Assembly (NCBI GenBank): GCA_050331715.1
Contig: JBHJGO010000004.1
Location: 1-64,000, forward strand
DNA: 64,000 bases
Direction of reading: 5' to 3'
DNA from: JBHJGO01 sp050331715
GTDB lineage: Bacteria > Cyanobacteriota > Cyanobacteriia > Cyanobacteriales > Microcoleaceae
The position numbers and the translations under genes are program-made. Shown here one piece after another: positions 9,501-16,346 of this stretch. The notes under the pieces were generated by a model that saw nothing but the letters and a program-made list of their open reading frames with translations, ran no database searches and was not told the DNA's origin. Numbering within the stretch: the stretch's first letter is position 1; every line of letters begins with the position of its first letter.

Positions 9501-9588
9501 TCCAGCGGGGATGAGCAATGGCCCATCGAGAAAAATTCAAGCGTTCGCGCCAGGGAAGTTTAGAGGAGGACGACATCATGCGGTTCAT
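6529..9588 (-). CDS. RND efflux transporter permease subunit
   Basis: A 1019-residue inner-membrane proton-driven efflux pump of the AcrB/HAE1 superfamily. Seen: an N-terminal transmembrane helix followed by a porter domain, the TM4 signature GIVVDDAIVEVENI with paired Asp residues for proton relay, the repeat of this fold in the C-terminal half (GLIFLLGLLDKNALLIMDY), and the usual closing membrane bundle. No periplasmic adaptor (HlyD type) or outer-membrane channel is adjacent, so partners must be elsewhere. Two stretches look foreign: about residues 440-475, built from two copies of a REP-like palindrome, and about 530-645, rich in Pro, Asn and Ser and containing two dRS3-like palindromes. 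The frame stays open through both. Whether the protein still pumps is uncertain. It is divergent from the GST gene, with a shared ACCGTTC motif in the gap. Confidence 0.9.
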   Translation of the reverse strand: MNRMMSSSSKLPWRERLNFSRWAIAHPRWTIAFWFGVAVAGLLAWSSLKYALFPDVTFPVVVVNATAPISTTLETEAQLTQPIERAVAGIEGLYDLRSTTLAGRTVVSSAFLVGTRLTDATNSVESMLVDLNLPQGTSYDVNPINLNESTAISYAVTSESLSLDELAQITETEILPSLHQLPGVLKVNLLGTGSFAEGSSSQSSNPATLVRFNGQNALALQVIKQADANTLEVVDQAEAAINQLQQQFPELELTVAASQADYIRESTQSTLEALGLGLVLAVLVMFPFLRNWRATLISAVAIPLSLLGTCIVMAWAGFNLETITLLALTLVIGIVVDDAIVEVENIARHLESGMSSKEAAIQATNEIGLTVTASTLTIVAVFLPVAFMGDALGQFFKPFALTISAAVLISLLVARTLSPVLAMLWLRVQPGNSVKSDRNNGGALRSADAPYNSHGLGSADGALRSANAPYNFYGSGVYQRMLRWSLEHRGWVIGIAIGSFIVGLGLIPLVPQGFLPKLDRGEFNVIYTTTLPNLPSSFPTNPPADSSENPASRRLVLSPQNSISSDILGTRFHASTQPTIVNRYSHVGRNLDNPRQLSAKSDPYRHSRAAGNPGNRLRFVQNNPEDPNPDPSEPILKPGGFGWIRELTRNPIQLLLRRTRNTGEEIEAVILNRPDVESAFTTVGLREQPNKGKIYVKLKDDRELTTAEAQAQIRAALPSLPDVTISVEDLQFVETGDEKPLQIVLVGDDVEAITQTAQTIKTEAEKFPGFVDVTATDAENSTTEVNQIQHFQQQRAAYVTANLSESQGLGDATEQLVKIAEPLLPPGIELKLTGDSARIGQVLRSFAVTLAISITLMLTLLLLPFGRLLEPLVVGLSLPLSIVGAMLALLVTQSAFGIISVIGLIFLLGLLDKNALLIMDYINQLRRQGLNRTEAILAMGRVRLRPIIMTTTSTILGMFPVSLGWGASAELRQPMAVAIIGGLLTSTLLSLIVVPVLYTVLEDISWMPKSGRKKHQTLE
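7748..7844. repeat. Two dRS3-like palindromes inside the RND gene
   Basis: Copies at 7748-7777 and 7814-7844 share the core CTGGATTTCC / CTAGATTCCT followed by GGAATGACGAT / AGAATAACGAT, matching the intergenic copy at 5181-5210. They code part of the roughly 115-residue low-complexity insert of the pump (for example YRHSRAAGNPGNRL). Similar ATTCCC...GGGAAT palindromes are dispersed repeats in other bacteria (dRS3 in Neisseria). Confidence 0.7.
8176..8265. repeat. Two tandem REP-like palindromes inside the RND gene
   Basis: Copies at 8176-8208 and 8233-8265 start exactly 57 bp (19 codons) apart. The first has perfect arms GGTGCATTA / TAATGCACC around GCAGAGCG; the second differs by three bases at the loop edge. 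In the protein they give the duplicated run GALRSADAPYN / GALRSANAPYN. A third, imperfect copy lies at 2756-2787. Confidence 0.85.
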
Positions 9589-9622
9589 CGTTCAAATCGG
9601 AGAGTTATAGTAGTGCACTTTA

Positions 9623-9642
9623 ACCGTTCTTGTGGCAACGGT
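9623..9642. promoter_or_regulatory. Inverted repeat upstream of the RND gene
   Basis: ACCGTT (9623-9628) and AACGGT (9637-9642) are perfect reverse complements separated by 8 nt, 35 nt upstream of the pump start. The heptamer ACCGTTC recurs in the operator-like palindrome in front of the GST gene. This is a candidate repressor or activator site; the regulator is unknown. Confidence 0.35.
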
Positions 9643-9719
9643 AGCCTGTTATTCCTATGCAGATCACAGGAATTCAGAACGTCACGGTGAACTCATGAGT
9701 TCCAATCAGCGGATCATGG

Positions 9720-9738
9720 TAATATAGAACGACCGTTC
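9720..9738 (+). promoter_or_regulatory. Putative -10 box and operator of the GST gene
   Basis: TAATAT (9720-9725) is a good -10 element. Immediately downstream lies GAACG-AC-CGTTC (9727-9738), a palindrome with 5-bp arms that would cover the transcription start, 13 nt before the GST start codon. The position is typical of a repressor operator. No convincing -35 was identified. Confidence 0.4.
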
Positions 9739-9751
9739 GTACTTTTAAACC

Positions 9752-10462
9752 ATGATTCAACTTTACTACGCTCGCGCTTCTCTGTTGGCCCGTCCTGTCT
9801 GGCTTGCTCTGCTGGAAAAAGAGTTGCCCTTCGAGTTGATTCCAGTTAATCTCCCGCAGGGAGCCCAGTTTGAACCTGAATTCGTAGCCCTGAGCCCCTT
9901 TTGTCATATTCCGGTTCTCGTCGATGGAGGATTCCGCATGATTGAATCGGTGGCAATTTTAGATTATCTAGAGGCGAAATATCCTGAACCTGCGTTGCTA
10001 CCCCACAACCCAGAAACCCTAGCTACGGTGCGAATGGTACAGATGACAGCGATAAATGAACTGCTACCGGGCATGGGAAGTTTATTGGTTCAACATAAAG
10101 ATCCCGAACAGGTCGAATACGCCAGAGTCAGAATCGCAACCACACTCAACTTCATGGAAGACTTGCTGCGTCATTCACCCTACTTCGCTGGGGAACAGAT
10201 TACTCTGGCTGAAATTGTGGCGGGAACGATGGTACCTGCCTTGCCCAAGATTGGTATTTCCCTGGAACCCTATCCCAAGCTTCAGGCTTGGTCAAACCGA
10301 TTGCAAGCACGACCCGCATGGCAACAGATTCAGCTAACTCCAGAAGAGTTCGACAACTTCAAGCGCCGCATTGGAGTCATGGTAAAAGTCTGGCAAAAAC
10401 GTCGTCGTCAACGCCTACAAGTTCTTGGCTCTCAAAGCACAGGACAGAATGGGGTGGACTAA
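9752..10462 (+). CDS. Glutathione S-transferase family protein
   Basis: A 236-residue cytosolic protein with the two-domain GST layout. The N-terminal thioredoxin-like domain (about 1-80) begins MIQLYYARASLLARPVWLA and has the glutathione-site run PVLVDGG..MIESVAILDYLE, with the cis-Pro and the E-S pair that contact glutathione. The helical C-terminal domain covers about 90-215. The last 25 residues are strongly basic (KVWQKRRRQRLQ), an unusual tail. Likely role: conjugation or reduction in detoxification or redox metabolism; substrate unknown. It is divergent from the RND pump gene, and the shared gap carries related palindromic motifs, so co-regulation as a detoxification unit is possible. 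Confidence 0.88.
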   Translation: MIQLYYARASLLARPVWLALLEKELPFELIPVNLPQGAQFEPEFVALSPFCHIPVLVDGGFRMIESVAILDYLEAKYPEPALLPHNPETLATVRMVQMTAINELLPGMGSLLVQHKDPEQVEYARVRIATTLNFMEDLLRHSPYFAGEQITLAEIVAGTMVPALPKIGISLEPYPKLQAWSNRLQARPAWQQIQLTPEEFDNFKRRIGVMVKVWQKRRRQRLQVLGSQSTGQNGVD

Positions 10463-10477
10463 AAACGCTGTGAGTAG

Positions 10478-10568
10478 CAATCACAAATGATTTGTGAAAT
10501 AGGGGTGAAGGGGGCGGTGCCCCTTCTTGGGGACATAGTCCCCAAACCCCTTTACTTTTTTGTGATTG
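10478..10568. repeat. 91-bp MITE-like palindromic element
   Basis: Terminal inverted repeats CAATCACAAA (10478-10487) and TTTGTGATTG (10559-10568) enclose a nested structure. An outer AGGGG/CCCCT stem (10501-10505 with 10547-10551) holds two inner hairpins: GGGGC-GGT-GCCCC (10511-10523) and TTGGGGAC-ATA-GTCCCCAA (10527-10545). The result is a three-way junction. There is no open frame, so if mobile it must be moved by an enzyme encoded elsewhere. No second copy was seen in the window. Confidence 0.6.
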
Positions 10569-10644
10569 ATTTAGGAATGCTATAAATCTACTCCAATCCA
10601 CATCAGAACGTTTAGAATTACTGCAGTCCTGGGATAAGTTAATA

Positions 10645-11604
10645 ATGGTAGGCTTTCTAATTGTTATTCTGGCTGCCTGTTTCTTCTGTGCGCAAAATCT
10701 AATTGTTCGGATTTTATTCAATTCGTCTGCTATTTTCGGTGTGTTTGAAACGGGTGGTTTCGTCACCCCCACACTTCAAAATTCATTTCTTCTACTGTTT
10801 ATGCGGATGGCAGTGGTCGTTCCCTTGATGTCAGCCCTGAATCCCAGACTGTACTCTAGAACCTGGCAGGAGATTGGTCAGCTTAAGCAGACTGAATATC
10901 GCCCACTTCTATTGAGAGCGATAGCTGGTGGAGGATTTATGTTTCTCTATCTGGCGCTGCTGTATGTTTCCATTGGATTAATTCCGACCGGGATCGCCCT
11001 GACGCTATTCTTCACCTATCCAATCTTCACTGCATTATTTTCGTGGAAGTTATTTGGCGATCGCCCGACCTCATTTCGATGGATAATTATGGGGGTGATT
11101 CTTCTGGGTAGTTTTCTCACGATTCCTCAAGGGCAGAGCGTAGAATCTAGCATAAATCCCGTAGGAATTGCGCTTGGTTTTGCTTCAGGTATTGCCCATG
11201 CTTTTTATGTCGTTAATGCTCAGAAAAGCTTTGAAACCTTTCATCCCGTTCCCTTCACCTGGATTAATTTCATGGTAGCGCTGGTTCTTTCTACCCTTAG
11301 TCTATTGATTGGATGGAATGCGGTGGATGAGATCAATTGGATACCATTGTGGATGGGGGGATTGTTCTCTGCGCTAGTAACGTTTGTAGGGCATGTTTTG
11401 AACAATATTGGCATTCGGCAAATTGGAGCAACTTCAGCCGCAATGATTGGATCAACCAATCCAGTATTAACAGTGATTGTTGCCTGGTTGATCATTCAAG
11501 AGACTCTGGATAGTTCGCAGATTGCAGGAGTTGTGTTAGTAACCTTGAGTGTTGCATTACTGAGCCAAGAGCGTCGGTTTTCCAAAGTGAGTTCCAAGCA
11601 TTAG
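10645..11604 (+). CDS. EamA/DMT-superfamily transporter
   Basis: A 319-residue inner-membrane permease with ten predicted helices in two EamA repeats (about 50-155 and 175-310). Typical features are the FTYPIFTALFSWKLFGDRP block at the end of the first repeat and GATSAAMIGSTNPVLTVIVAW in the second. Members export metabolites or amino acids; the substrate here cannot be assigned. It is paralogous to the transporter at the right end of the window (62599 onward), sharing the NSLL..LLRM..V start and FGDRPT motif, but lacks that protein's long N-terminal coiled coil. It follows the MITE-like element and lies 47 nt ahead of the phosphatase gene on the same strand. Confidence 0.88.
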   Translation: MVGFLIVILAACFFCAQNLIVRILFNSSAIFGVFETGGFVTPTLQNSFLLLFMRMAVVVPLMSALNPRLYSRTWQEIGQLKQTEYRPLLLRAIAGGGFMFLYLALLYVSIGLIPTGIALTLFFTYPIFTALFSWKLFGDRPTSFRWIIMGVILLGSFLTIPQGQSVESSINPVGIALGFASGIAHAFYVVNAQKSFETFHPVPFTWINFMVALVLSTLSLLIGWNAVDEINWIPLWMGGLFSALVTFVGHVLNNIGIRQIGATSAAMIGSTNPVLTVIVAWLIIQETLDSSQIAGVVLVTLSVALLSQERRFSKVSSKH

Positions 11605-11651
11605 AATGACGAGGGTTCTATTAAGATTCCAGACATTCAACCCTGATACCC

Positions 11652-12296
11652 ATGACTCAAACTGTATGGATTGCTCGCCATGGCAATCGAATTGATTTTG
11701 TCAATCCAGAATGGTTCAACACGGCTCAGCGTCCCTACGACCCTCATCTGTCGGAGGATGGCATTGCGCAGGCACAGCAGTTAGCACAGCGTTTGGTCGG
11801 AGAGGGGATTACCCAGATTATTGCTTCGCCGTTTTTGCGAACGGTTCAAACCGCCAATATTGTTGCGGAAACCCTGGATTTACCCGTGAAACTGGACTGG
11901 GGCATCTGTGAGTGGCTGAATCCAGACTGGATGAATGCTTTGCCTGAAACCTTATCCGTAGAACAATTGGTAGAGCAGTTTCCTAGAATTTCTTTGGAAC
12001 ATTCCCTCGGAACCCCACGCTATCCAGAAACCTGGGACGAATGCTTCCAGCGGACAGGAGCTACAGCAAAACGTTTGGTCGAGATGTTTCCTGATGACCA
12101 CCTATTATTTGTCGGTCACGGAGCATCGGTGATTGGAACCGCAACAGCCCTGGCTCCGGAACTGAAGGATACTCAGCTTCAAGTCTCTCTTTGCTGTTTG
12201 TTTAAGCTCATGAAACAACCAGGTGGATGGAAGGTTGAATTAGCAGCCGATACTTCTCATTTGACGGAAAGAGAAACGCAAGTTCGCTGGAATTAG
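11652..12296 (+). CDS. Histidine phosphatase family protein
   Basis: A 214-residue member of the phosphoglycerate-mutase-like superfamily. The catalytic histidine sits in the N-terminal motif WIARHGNRIDF, the second catalytic histidine in LFVGHGASVIG at about 155-165, and phosphate-binding Arg residues lie nearby (FLRTVQT). The NRIDFVNPEW extension of the RHG motif is shared with a cyanobacterial and UBASH3-like subgroup whose substrates are not well defined. Predicted cytosolic, acting on a small phosphorylated metabolite or phosphoprotein. It may be cotranscribed with the EamA gene 47 nt upstream. A 14-bp tandem duplication overlaps its stop codon. Confidence 0.88.
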   Translation: MTQTVWIARHGNRIDFVNPEWFNTAQRPYDPHLSEDGIAQAQQLAQRLVGEGITQIIASPFLRTVQTANIVAETLDLPVKLDWGICEWLNPDWMNALPETLSVEQLVEQFPRISLEHSLGTPRYPETWDECFQRTGATAKRLVEMFPDDHLLFVGHGASVIGTATALAPELKDTQLQVSLCCLFKLMKQPGGWKVELAADTSHLTERETQVRWN

Positions 12297-12319
12297 GTGA
12301 TTTACATTAGGTGATTTAC
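12292..12319. repeat. 14-bp tandem duplication
   Basis: Two perfect adjacent copies of ATTAGGTGATTTAC (12292-12305 and 12306-12319). The first copy includes the stop codon of the phosphatase gene. One of several 13-14 bp tandem duplications in this window. Confidence 0.8.
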
Positions 12320-12444
12320 TGCTTGTTGAAAACAGCCGATCTACCTATCTAGAATCTTAAAATTTAACTGCAATTCGGAAGCCTTGGCATTCATTCCATG
12401 ATTCTCAGAAATAGGTATAACTGAGTTAGTAACTCATCCGTAGC

Positions 12445-14112
12445 ATGAACCAACCCTTGACTTCTCCAACTCATCAGACTCAACATCCCACTGACCTCCC
12501 CCCAAAGTTCGATATTCTTGTGATTGGCAGTGGGGCTGCTGGACTTTATGCCTGTCTCTGTCTCCCGGCCCATCTCCAGGTTGGTTTGGTGACGAAAAGT
12601 GACATCAACAGCGGATCAAGTCGATGGGCGCAGGGTGGAATCGCAGCAGCGGTTTCCCCTTCAGATTCTCCCCAATGTCATCTGGAAGACACCCTATAGG
12701 CTGGATTGTGGGTGTTTGATGTTGAAGCGGTTCAGTTTTTAGTCGAAAATGCGGTTCCTGCCATTGAGTCCTTGCTGGAGCTTGGCGTGGACTTTGATTT
12801 CAAAGGGCAAAAATTAGCAACAACTCTGGAAGCGGCCAACTCCCATCCTCGCGTTCTCCATTCAAAAGATACAACTGGTCGGGCCATTGTCGATGTTTTG
12901 ATGGCAAAGGTTCGGGAACGTCCGAATATTCAGGTTCTTTCCCAGGCTGTGGCGCTCAGTTTATGGCTCCATTCCCAAACGAGACGGTGTCAGGGCGCTA
13001 GTTTGCTGTATCAAAACCAAATTCGCTGGATTCATTCCAGGGCTGTAATTTTAGCGACCGGAGGTGGAGGGCAGGTATTTGCAAAAACCACCAATCCTCC
13101 TGTGAGTACGGGCGATGGCATTGCGTTGGCTTGGCGGGCCGGCGCAGTATTGCGGGACTTGGAATTTTTTCAGTTTCACCCAACTGCTCTGATGAAACCC
13201 GGCGCACCGCACTTTTTAATCACTGAAGCGGTTCGGGGAGAAGGGGCGCATTTAGTGGATGAAACGGGCGATCGCTTTGCTTTTGATTACCATCCGTCAG
13301 GGGAATTGGCCCCGCGCAATGTGGTGAGTCAGGCGATCTTTACCCATCTTCAGAAAACTGCTACAAATCCGGCGGAAGCGAATGTTTATCTGGATCTACG
13401 ACCGATTGACTCTGAGACCATTCAGCATCGTGTTCCTAATATTATTCAGGTGTGTCAGCAGTGGGGAATTGATGTCTTCCAGGAACTAATTCCAGTGGCT
13501 CCAGCAGCCCATTACTGGATGGGAGGAGTGGCCTGTGACTTGATGAGTCGAACTTCGATTCCAGGCTTGTATGCGATTGGTGAAACGGCGAATACTGGGG
13601 TTCATGGCGCAAATCGTCTAGCGAGTAACTCATTGTTGGAATGCCTGGTTTTTTCTGCCCAGTTGTCCCAAATTGAATCTCAGCTTGAGGATGAGCCGAA
13701 TGGATTACCGTCAAGGTCTAGGGATATTCTTCAGGTTCAAGGCAATTGGCAGGAACAACTAGAGGTGGCTTATTTCATCCGCCAAAGCTTACCAATTATA
13801 ATGTGGGAAAATGCCGGATTTTGTCGATCCGAATCTATTCTGGATTTAGCCATAAATACCGTCGAATCCTGGAGAGCTGAACTGGCTGAACTGGAAATAA
13901 GTCAATATTTACTAAATTCTTCTCCGGCGCAATCGATTCAGTTTGAATCCGCCGATGCGACTCAATCGCTACGAATTGCAGCAGAAACTCTGAATTTATT
14001 AGACATTGCCCACTTGATTCTCAAGAGTGCCGCTTTCCGGACTGAAAGCCGGGGCGGACATTAACGTTCAGACTATCCTGAAGCTTCAGATCAGTGGCAA
14101 GTTCATACCTAA
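12445..14112 (+). pseudogene. nadB: L-aspartate oxidase, two in-frame stops
   Basis: NadB oxidises L-aspartate to iminoaspartate, the first step of de novo NAD synthesis, using FAD. The reading frame covers the whole family: FAD motif DILVIGSGAAGLYAC, the SRWAQGGIAAAV flavin loop, ITEAVRGEGAHLVDETG, HPSGELAPRNVVSQAI with an active-site Arg, and TGVHGANRLASNSLLE. It is interrupted twice without loss of frame. TAG at 12697-12699 falls in HLEDTL-stop-AG, where a one-base change from CAG would restore Gln. TAA at 14062-14064 falls in ESRGGH-stop-RSDYP, where the family has Tyr or Phe; the frame then continues to a natural stop at 14110. Just after the first stop, the usual AGxGxCD motif reads AGLWVFD, a further sign of relaxed selection. 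Either a genuine pseudogene or base-level sequence error. Confidence 0.88.
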
Positions 14113-14157
14113 GTTCAGGGGGACAATTGGAAAACATCACCCGTTAGCTCATCAGAA

Positions 14158-14179
14158 AAGATATCCCATGAAATATCTT
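14158..14179. terminator. Hairpin between nadB and the Uma2 gene
   Basis: AAGATAT (14158-14164) and ATATCTT (14173-14179) form a 7-bp stem with an 8-nt loop in the gap between two convergent genes. The stem is AT-rich, so it would be a weak terminator. Confidence 0.4.
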
Positions 14180-14189
14180 CTCTAGCTAC

Positions 14190-14849
14190 TTATTGATTTT
14201 GTTTTTCCAATCTTTCTCTAACAAGTTGTCGAAATTGTTGCTCAGCTTCAATTTCATCCTGTTGAGCTTTTTGAAGAAAGTGATATAAGTCTTCTTTTTC
14301 GATCAGAGGAAATGTTGGGCTGTTTTGACATTCCTGATAAACATTTTCCTGAAGCTGATAGATCAGCCATTCTCGCCCATTATATCGCAAGAATTCAGGC
14401 ACACCGATTGTGGCATAGAGTCGATTTTTATCGATATCAGTATGGGTTACATCAACCTCGATTACCAAATCCGGTGGTGGATCGCTGGCTAAGTCAACTT
14501 TTCGGCCTGCAACTTTCGGTTGATTTTGAATGTAGTAAGCGTTATCCGGTTCAGCCCCCCGATCTAGCTGTTCTCGATCCAAGGTGGTTGATCCCATTGA
14601 TTTCAGTTTTAGACCCATCTCCCCAACTAAAATTCGGATGAAAAGTCCAATCAACTCACAGGCAAATTCATGATCTTCTAGGGGCATTGAAATTTCCAAG
14701 GTTCCACGGTCGTAGGTTAATCGAGCTGCTCGGCTCTCAGGTAAAGCATGGAGAATTTGCTGGTATGCGTCCCAGTTCAGACCATGAAGGCTAACTCGTT
14801 TCTCACCAAATTGCTGAATGTTTGCTTGGGGGATAACGGTTGTGATCAT
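14190..14849 (-). CDS. Uma2 family endonuclease-like protein (DUF820)
   Basis: A 219-residue protein of the Uma2/DUF820 family, a PD-(D/E)XK-nuclease-like fold that is greatly expanded in cyanobacteria. Seen: LTYDRGTLEISMPLEDHE with an acidic site, the SDPPPDLVIEVDVTHTD core whose D...E.D residues match the nuclease-fold catalytic strand, and RNRL/YATIGVPEFLRY after it. The C-terminal 40 residues are Glu/Gln-rich and helical. Biological role is not established; nuclease activity is inferred from fold only. It stands alone, convergent with broken nadB. A second, divergent Uma2 gene lies at 42066. Confidence 0.88.
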   Translation of the reverse strand: MITTVIPQANIQQFGEKRVSLHGLNWDAYQQILHALPESRAARLTYDRGTLEISMPLEDHEFACELIGLFIRILVGEMGLKLKSMGSTTLDREQLDRGAEPDNAYYIQNQPKVAGRKVDLASDPPPDLVIEVDVTHTDIDKNRLYATIGVPEFLRYNGREWLIYQLQENVYQECQNSPTFPLIEKEDLYHFLQKAQQDEIEAEQQFRQLVRERLEKQNQ

Positions 14850-14921
14850 CTTATTTAGTCATTGGTTATTGGTCAGCAGTTAACAATCAGTGATTTGGAT
14901 TTGAGGGCTGAAAGCTGATGT

Positions 14922-15413
14922 CTACTTCTCTACCCAATTCACTGTTAAAACATATCCCTCTCCGGTTTCTACGAGTTCATAATCAAGAATAATTTCATGA
15001 TGTTTGGAGAAGAATAGCTTTTTTCTTTTGATCATCTGACCGAAAACGACTCGGAATTTCTCTTTTTCGCCTTTACCATTAAAAGCTGCTTCAAAATATT
15101 CATCCGCAGCTTGTCGTTGTTCTGCTCGCGTCAGAAAAGAAACGTTCCAAGCAAAAGTTGCTATATGAAGTAGCGTTCTAATGCGATCAAAATCATATCC
15201 TTTATCAGGATTAATATAGGGATCAACGAATGCCTGTAGAACATCGGCCATACTATCTTCTTTTTCTTGACCGCGAATTGACGCGGTTTTTTCGTTTTTT
15301 AGATTGTGATGTCTGCTTTTTAGTCTCTTGCGATCCGCCATAGCTTTTTTGTATAGGTCTCGGACATGGTTATCAACTTGAGGGCAGAGGGTTACTTCTA
15401 TTATGTCAGCCAA
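14922..15413 (-). CDS. Hypothetical protein, second gene of a small two-gene unit
   Basis: A 163-residue protein I do not recognise. The first about 50 residues are basic and hydrophilic (DRKRLKSRHHNLKNEK). From about residue 54 it is a compact, mixed-composition domain: MADVLQAFVDPYINPDKGYDF, then AEQRQAADEYFEAAFNGKG, ending ILDYELVETGEGYVLTV. The furthest upstream start is TTG at 15413; ATG at 15341 is an alternative. It follows the 85-residue protein gene by 44 nt, so they form an operon. The arrangement, a small DNA-binding-like first protein and a larger second one, recalls toxin-antitoxin or partition cassettes, but no known toxin motif is visible. Confidence 0.55.
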   Translation of the reverse strand: MADIIEVTLCPQVDNHVRDLYKKAMADRKRLKSRHHNLKNEKTASIRGQEKEDSMADVLQAFVDPYINPDKGYDFDRIRTLLHIATFAWNVSFLTRAEQRQAADEYFEAAFNGKGEKEKFRVVFGQMIKRKKLFFSKHHEIILDYELVETGEGYVLTVNWVEK

Positions 15414-15457
15414 GAGTTTGTCGGTTTACCTGGTTTGCTCCAAACAATGGCGGTTGA

Positions 15458-15715
15458 TTAGGATTCGTCATCTTCGGGATCGGGATCGTAGATGCTTGTT
15501 GTGAGCCCTCGACGTTCTAGACCTTCCAGAATATTGTGAACTTCAACGATCTCGCGGTTTTCTGGTTTTCGTAGCCATTCAACCAGTGCTTCAAGGACGA
15601 CATCACTTAATTTCCAATCCCGATCTGCATTCTTGAAAGGGGTGATGGCCCGAATTAAAAAATCAATATCCTCAGGAAGCTGTGCCCTGAACTGCACTGT
15701 TTTATGCTTCGCCAT
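15458..15715 (-). CDS. Small hypothetical protein, possible ribbon-helix-helix
   Basis: An 85-residue protein. The N-terminal run KTVQFRAQLPEDIDFLIRA resembles the beta strand and first helix of ribbon-helix-helix DNA-binding proteins, followed by a helix (LSDVVLEALVEWLRK) and an acidic tail (DPDPEDDES). An antitoxin- or CopG-like regulator would fit, and the gap upstream (15716-15890) carries inverted and direct repeats that could be its operator. This is inference from pattern only. ATG start at 15715; first gene of a pair with the 163-residue protein. Confidence 0.6.
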   Translation of the reverse strand: MAKHKTVQFRAQLPEDIDFLIRAITPFKNADRDWKLSDVVLEALVEWLRKPENREIVEVHNILEGLERRGLTTSIYDPDPEDDES

Positions 15716-15890
15716 TTCTATACAGAAGAGCTATTTAGCAATTTTGCCATATAGCAGAGCGGACATTTTTTTCTGCTGTCATGCTGCTGTGTCACAACGC
15801 TATTATATCTATCAGTATTTTTGCTTTTATGGAATTCTGCTTTTCTGCTATATAATTTCAAAAATTGACATTCATTACCGAATAACAGCG
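15716..15890. promoter_or_regulatory. Divergent promoter region with TATAGCAGA / TCTGCTATA inverted repeat
   Basis: An AT-rich 175-bp gap between the minus-strand small unit and the plus-strand 83-residue protein gene. TATAGCAGA (15750-15758) and TCTGCTATA (15844-15852) are perfect reverse complements; further TTCTGCT copies lie between them. The second copy overlaps a TATAAT-like -10 (TATATAAT near 15849) for the plus-strand gene. This suits one regulator binding both promoters. Confidence 0.4.
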
Positions 15891-16142
15891 ATGGCAGAAG
15901 AATTCCTATCTCTGGAAACTAACGATGACACGCCCAAAGGAGCCGTCAAGCCTGACGAATCTCGACAGCAGGTGAAGCACTTATTGATTGGTTCTCCCGA
16001 TGCAGTGCGCCGCACGATTCAGAACTTGCACGTCAGAGGTTACGCCGAAGCCCATTCCTGGAGTCGTCCGGTGAAAGCAGGGAATCTGGGTCGGCCTGAA
16101 GACGTATTGAGCGTTTTGTTTCGTTATCTGTTTCGTCGCTAG
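15891..16142 (+). CDS. Conserved cyanobacterial hypothetical protein, 83 aa
   Basis: A small soluble protein, MAEEFLSLETNDDTPKGAVK at the start, with the core QQVKHLLIGSPDAVRRTIQ and HVRGYAEAHSWSRPV and an ending EDVLSVLFRYLFRR. The core pattern of KxLLIGSPxAVxxTIxxLxxxGYA is one I recall in short conserved cyanobacterial proteins of unknown function. I chose ATG at 15891. The frame is open a further 86 codons upstream, but that part runs antisense through the divergent gene and its promoter, so it is not coding. No membrane segment. Confidence 0.7.
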   Translation: MAEEFLSLETNDDTPKGAVKPDESRQQVKHLLIGSPDAVRRTIQNLHVRGYAEAHSWSRPVKAGNLGRPEDVLSVLFRYLFRR

Positions 16143-16346
16143 CTTGTAGGGTGGGCAAATTGGGATAGTGCTGATGTGGAGGTTCGAGAGCCACACCATT
16201 CATTTCAATGGAGTCTAGAGCTACGTTAATCTGATTCTTGAAAGTCTCGTTCTCGAAAGCGCTTGTTATATTACGATGTAGTCTTCACATCAAAGTTTTG
16301 GTAGCAGGTTTTTGAAGTAAGTTTTGGAAACAAGGGTAAATTTAAA

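Noticed and set aside
12697..12699. Recoding of TAG as an amino acid, to explain the TAG-interrupted genes.
   Set aside because: Many intact genes in the window end at TAG as a true stop (for example psbN at 20214, the EamA gene at 11602, menA at 27417, accA at 31233 and COP23 at 61732), and the second nadB stop is TAA.
15633..15890. Upstream extension of the 83-residue protein's reading frame.
   Set aside because: It runs antisense through the 5' end of the divergent gene and its promoter region; the ATG at 15891 starts the conserved part.
16160..16200. Possible tRNA T-arm (GGTTCGA) upstream of thiG.
   Set aside because: No acceptor stem, D-arm or anticodon arm at the right spacing.
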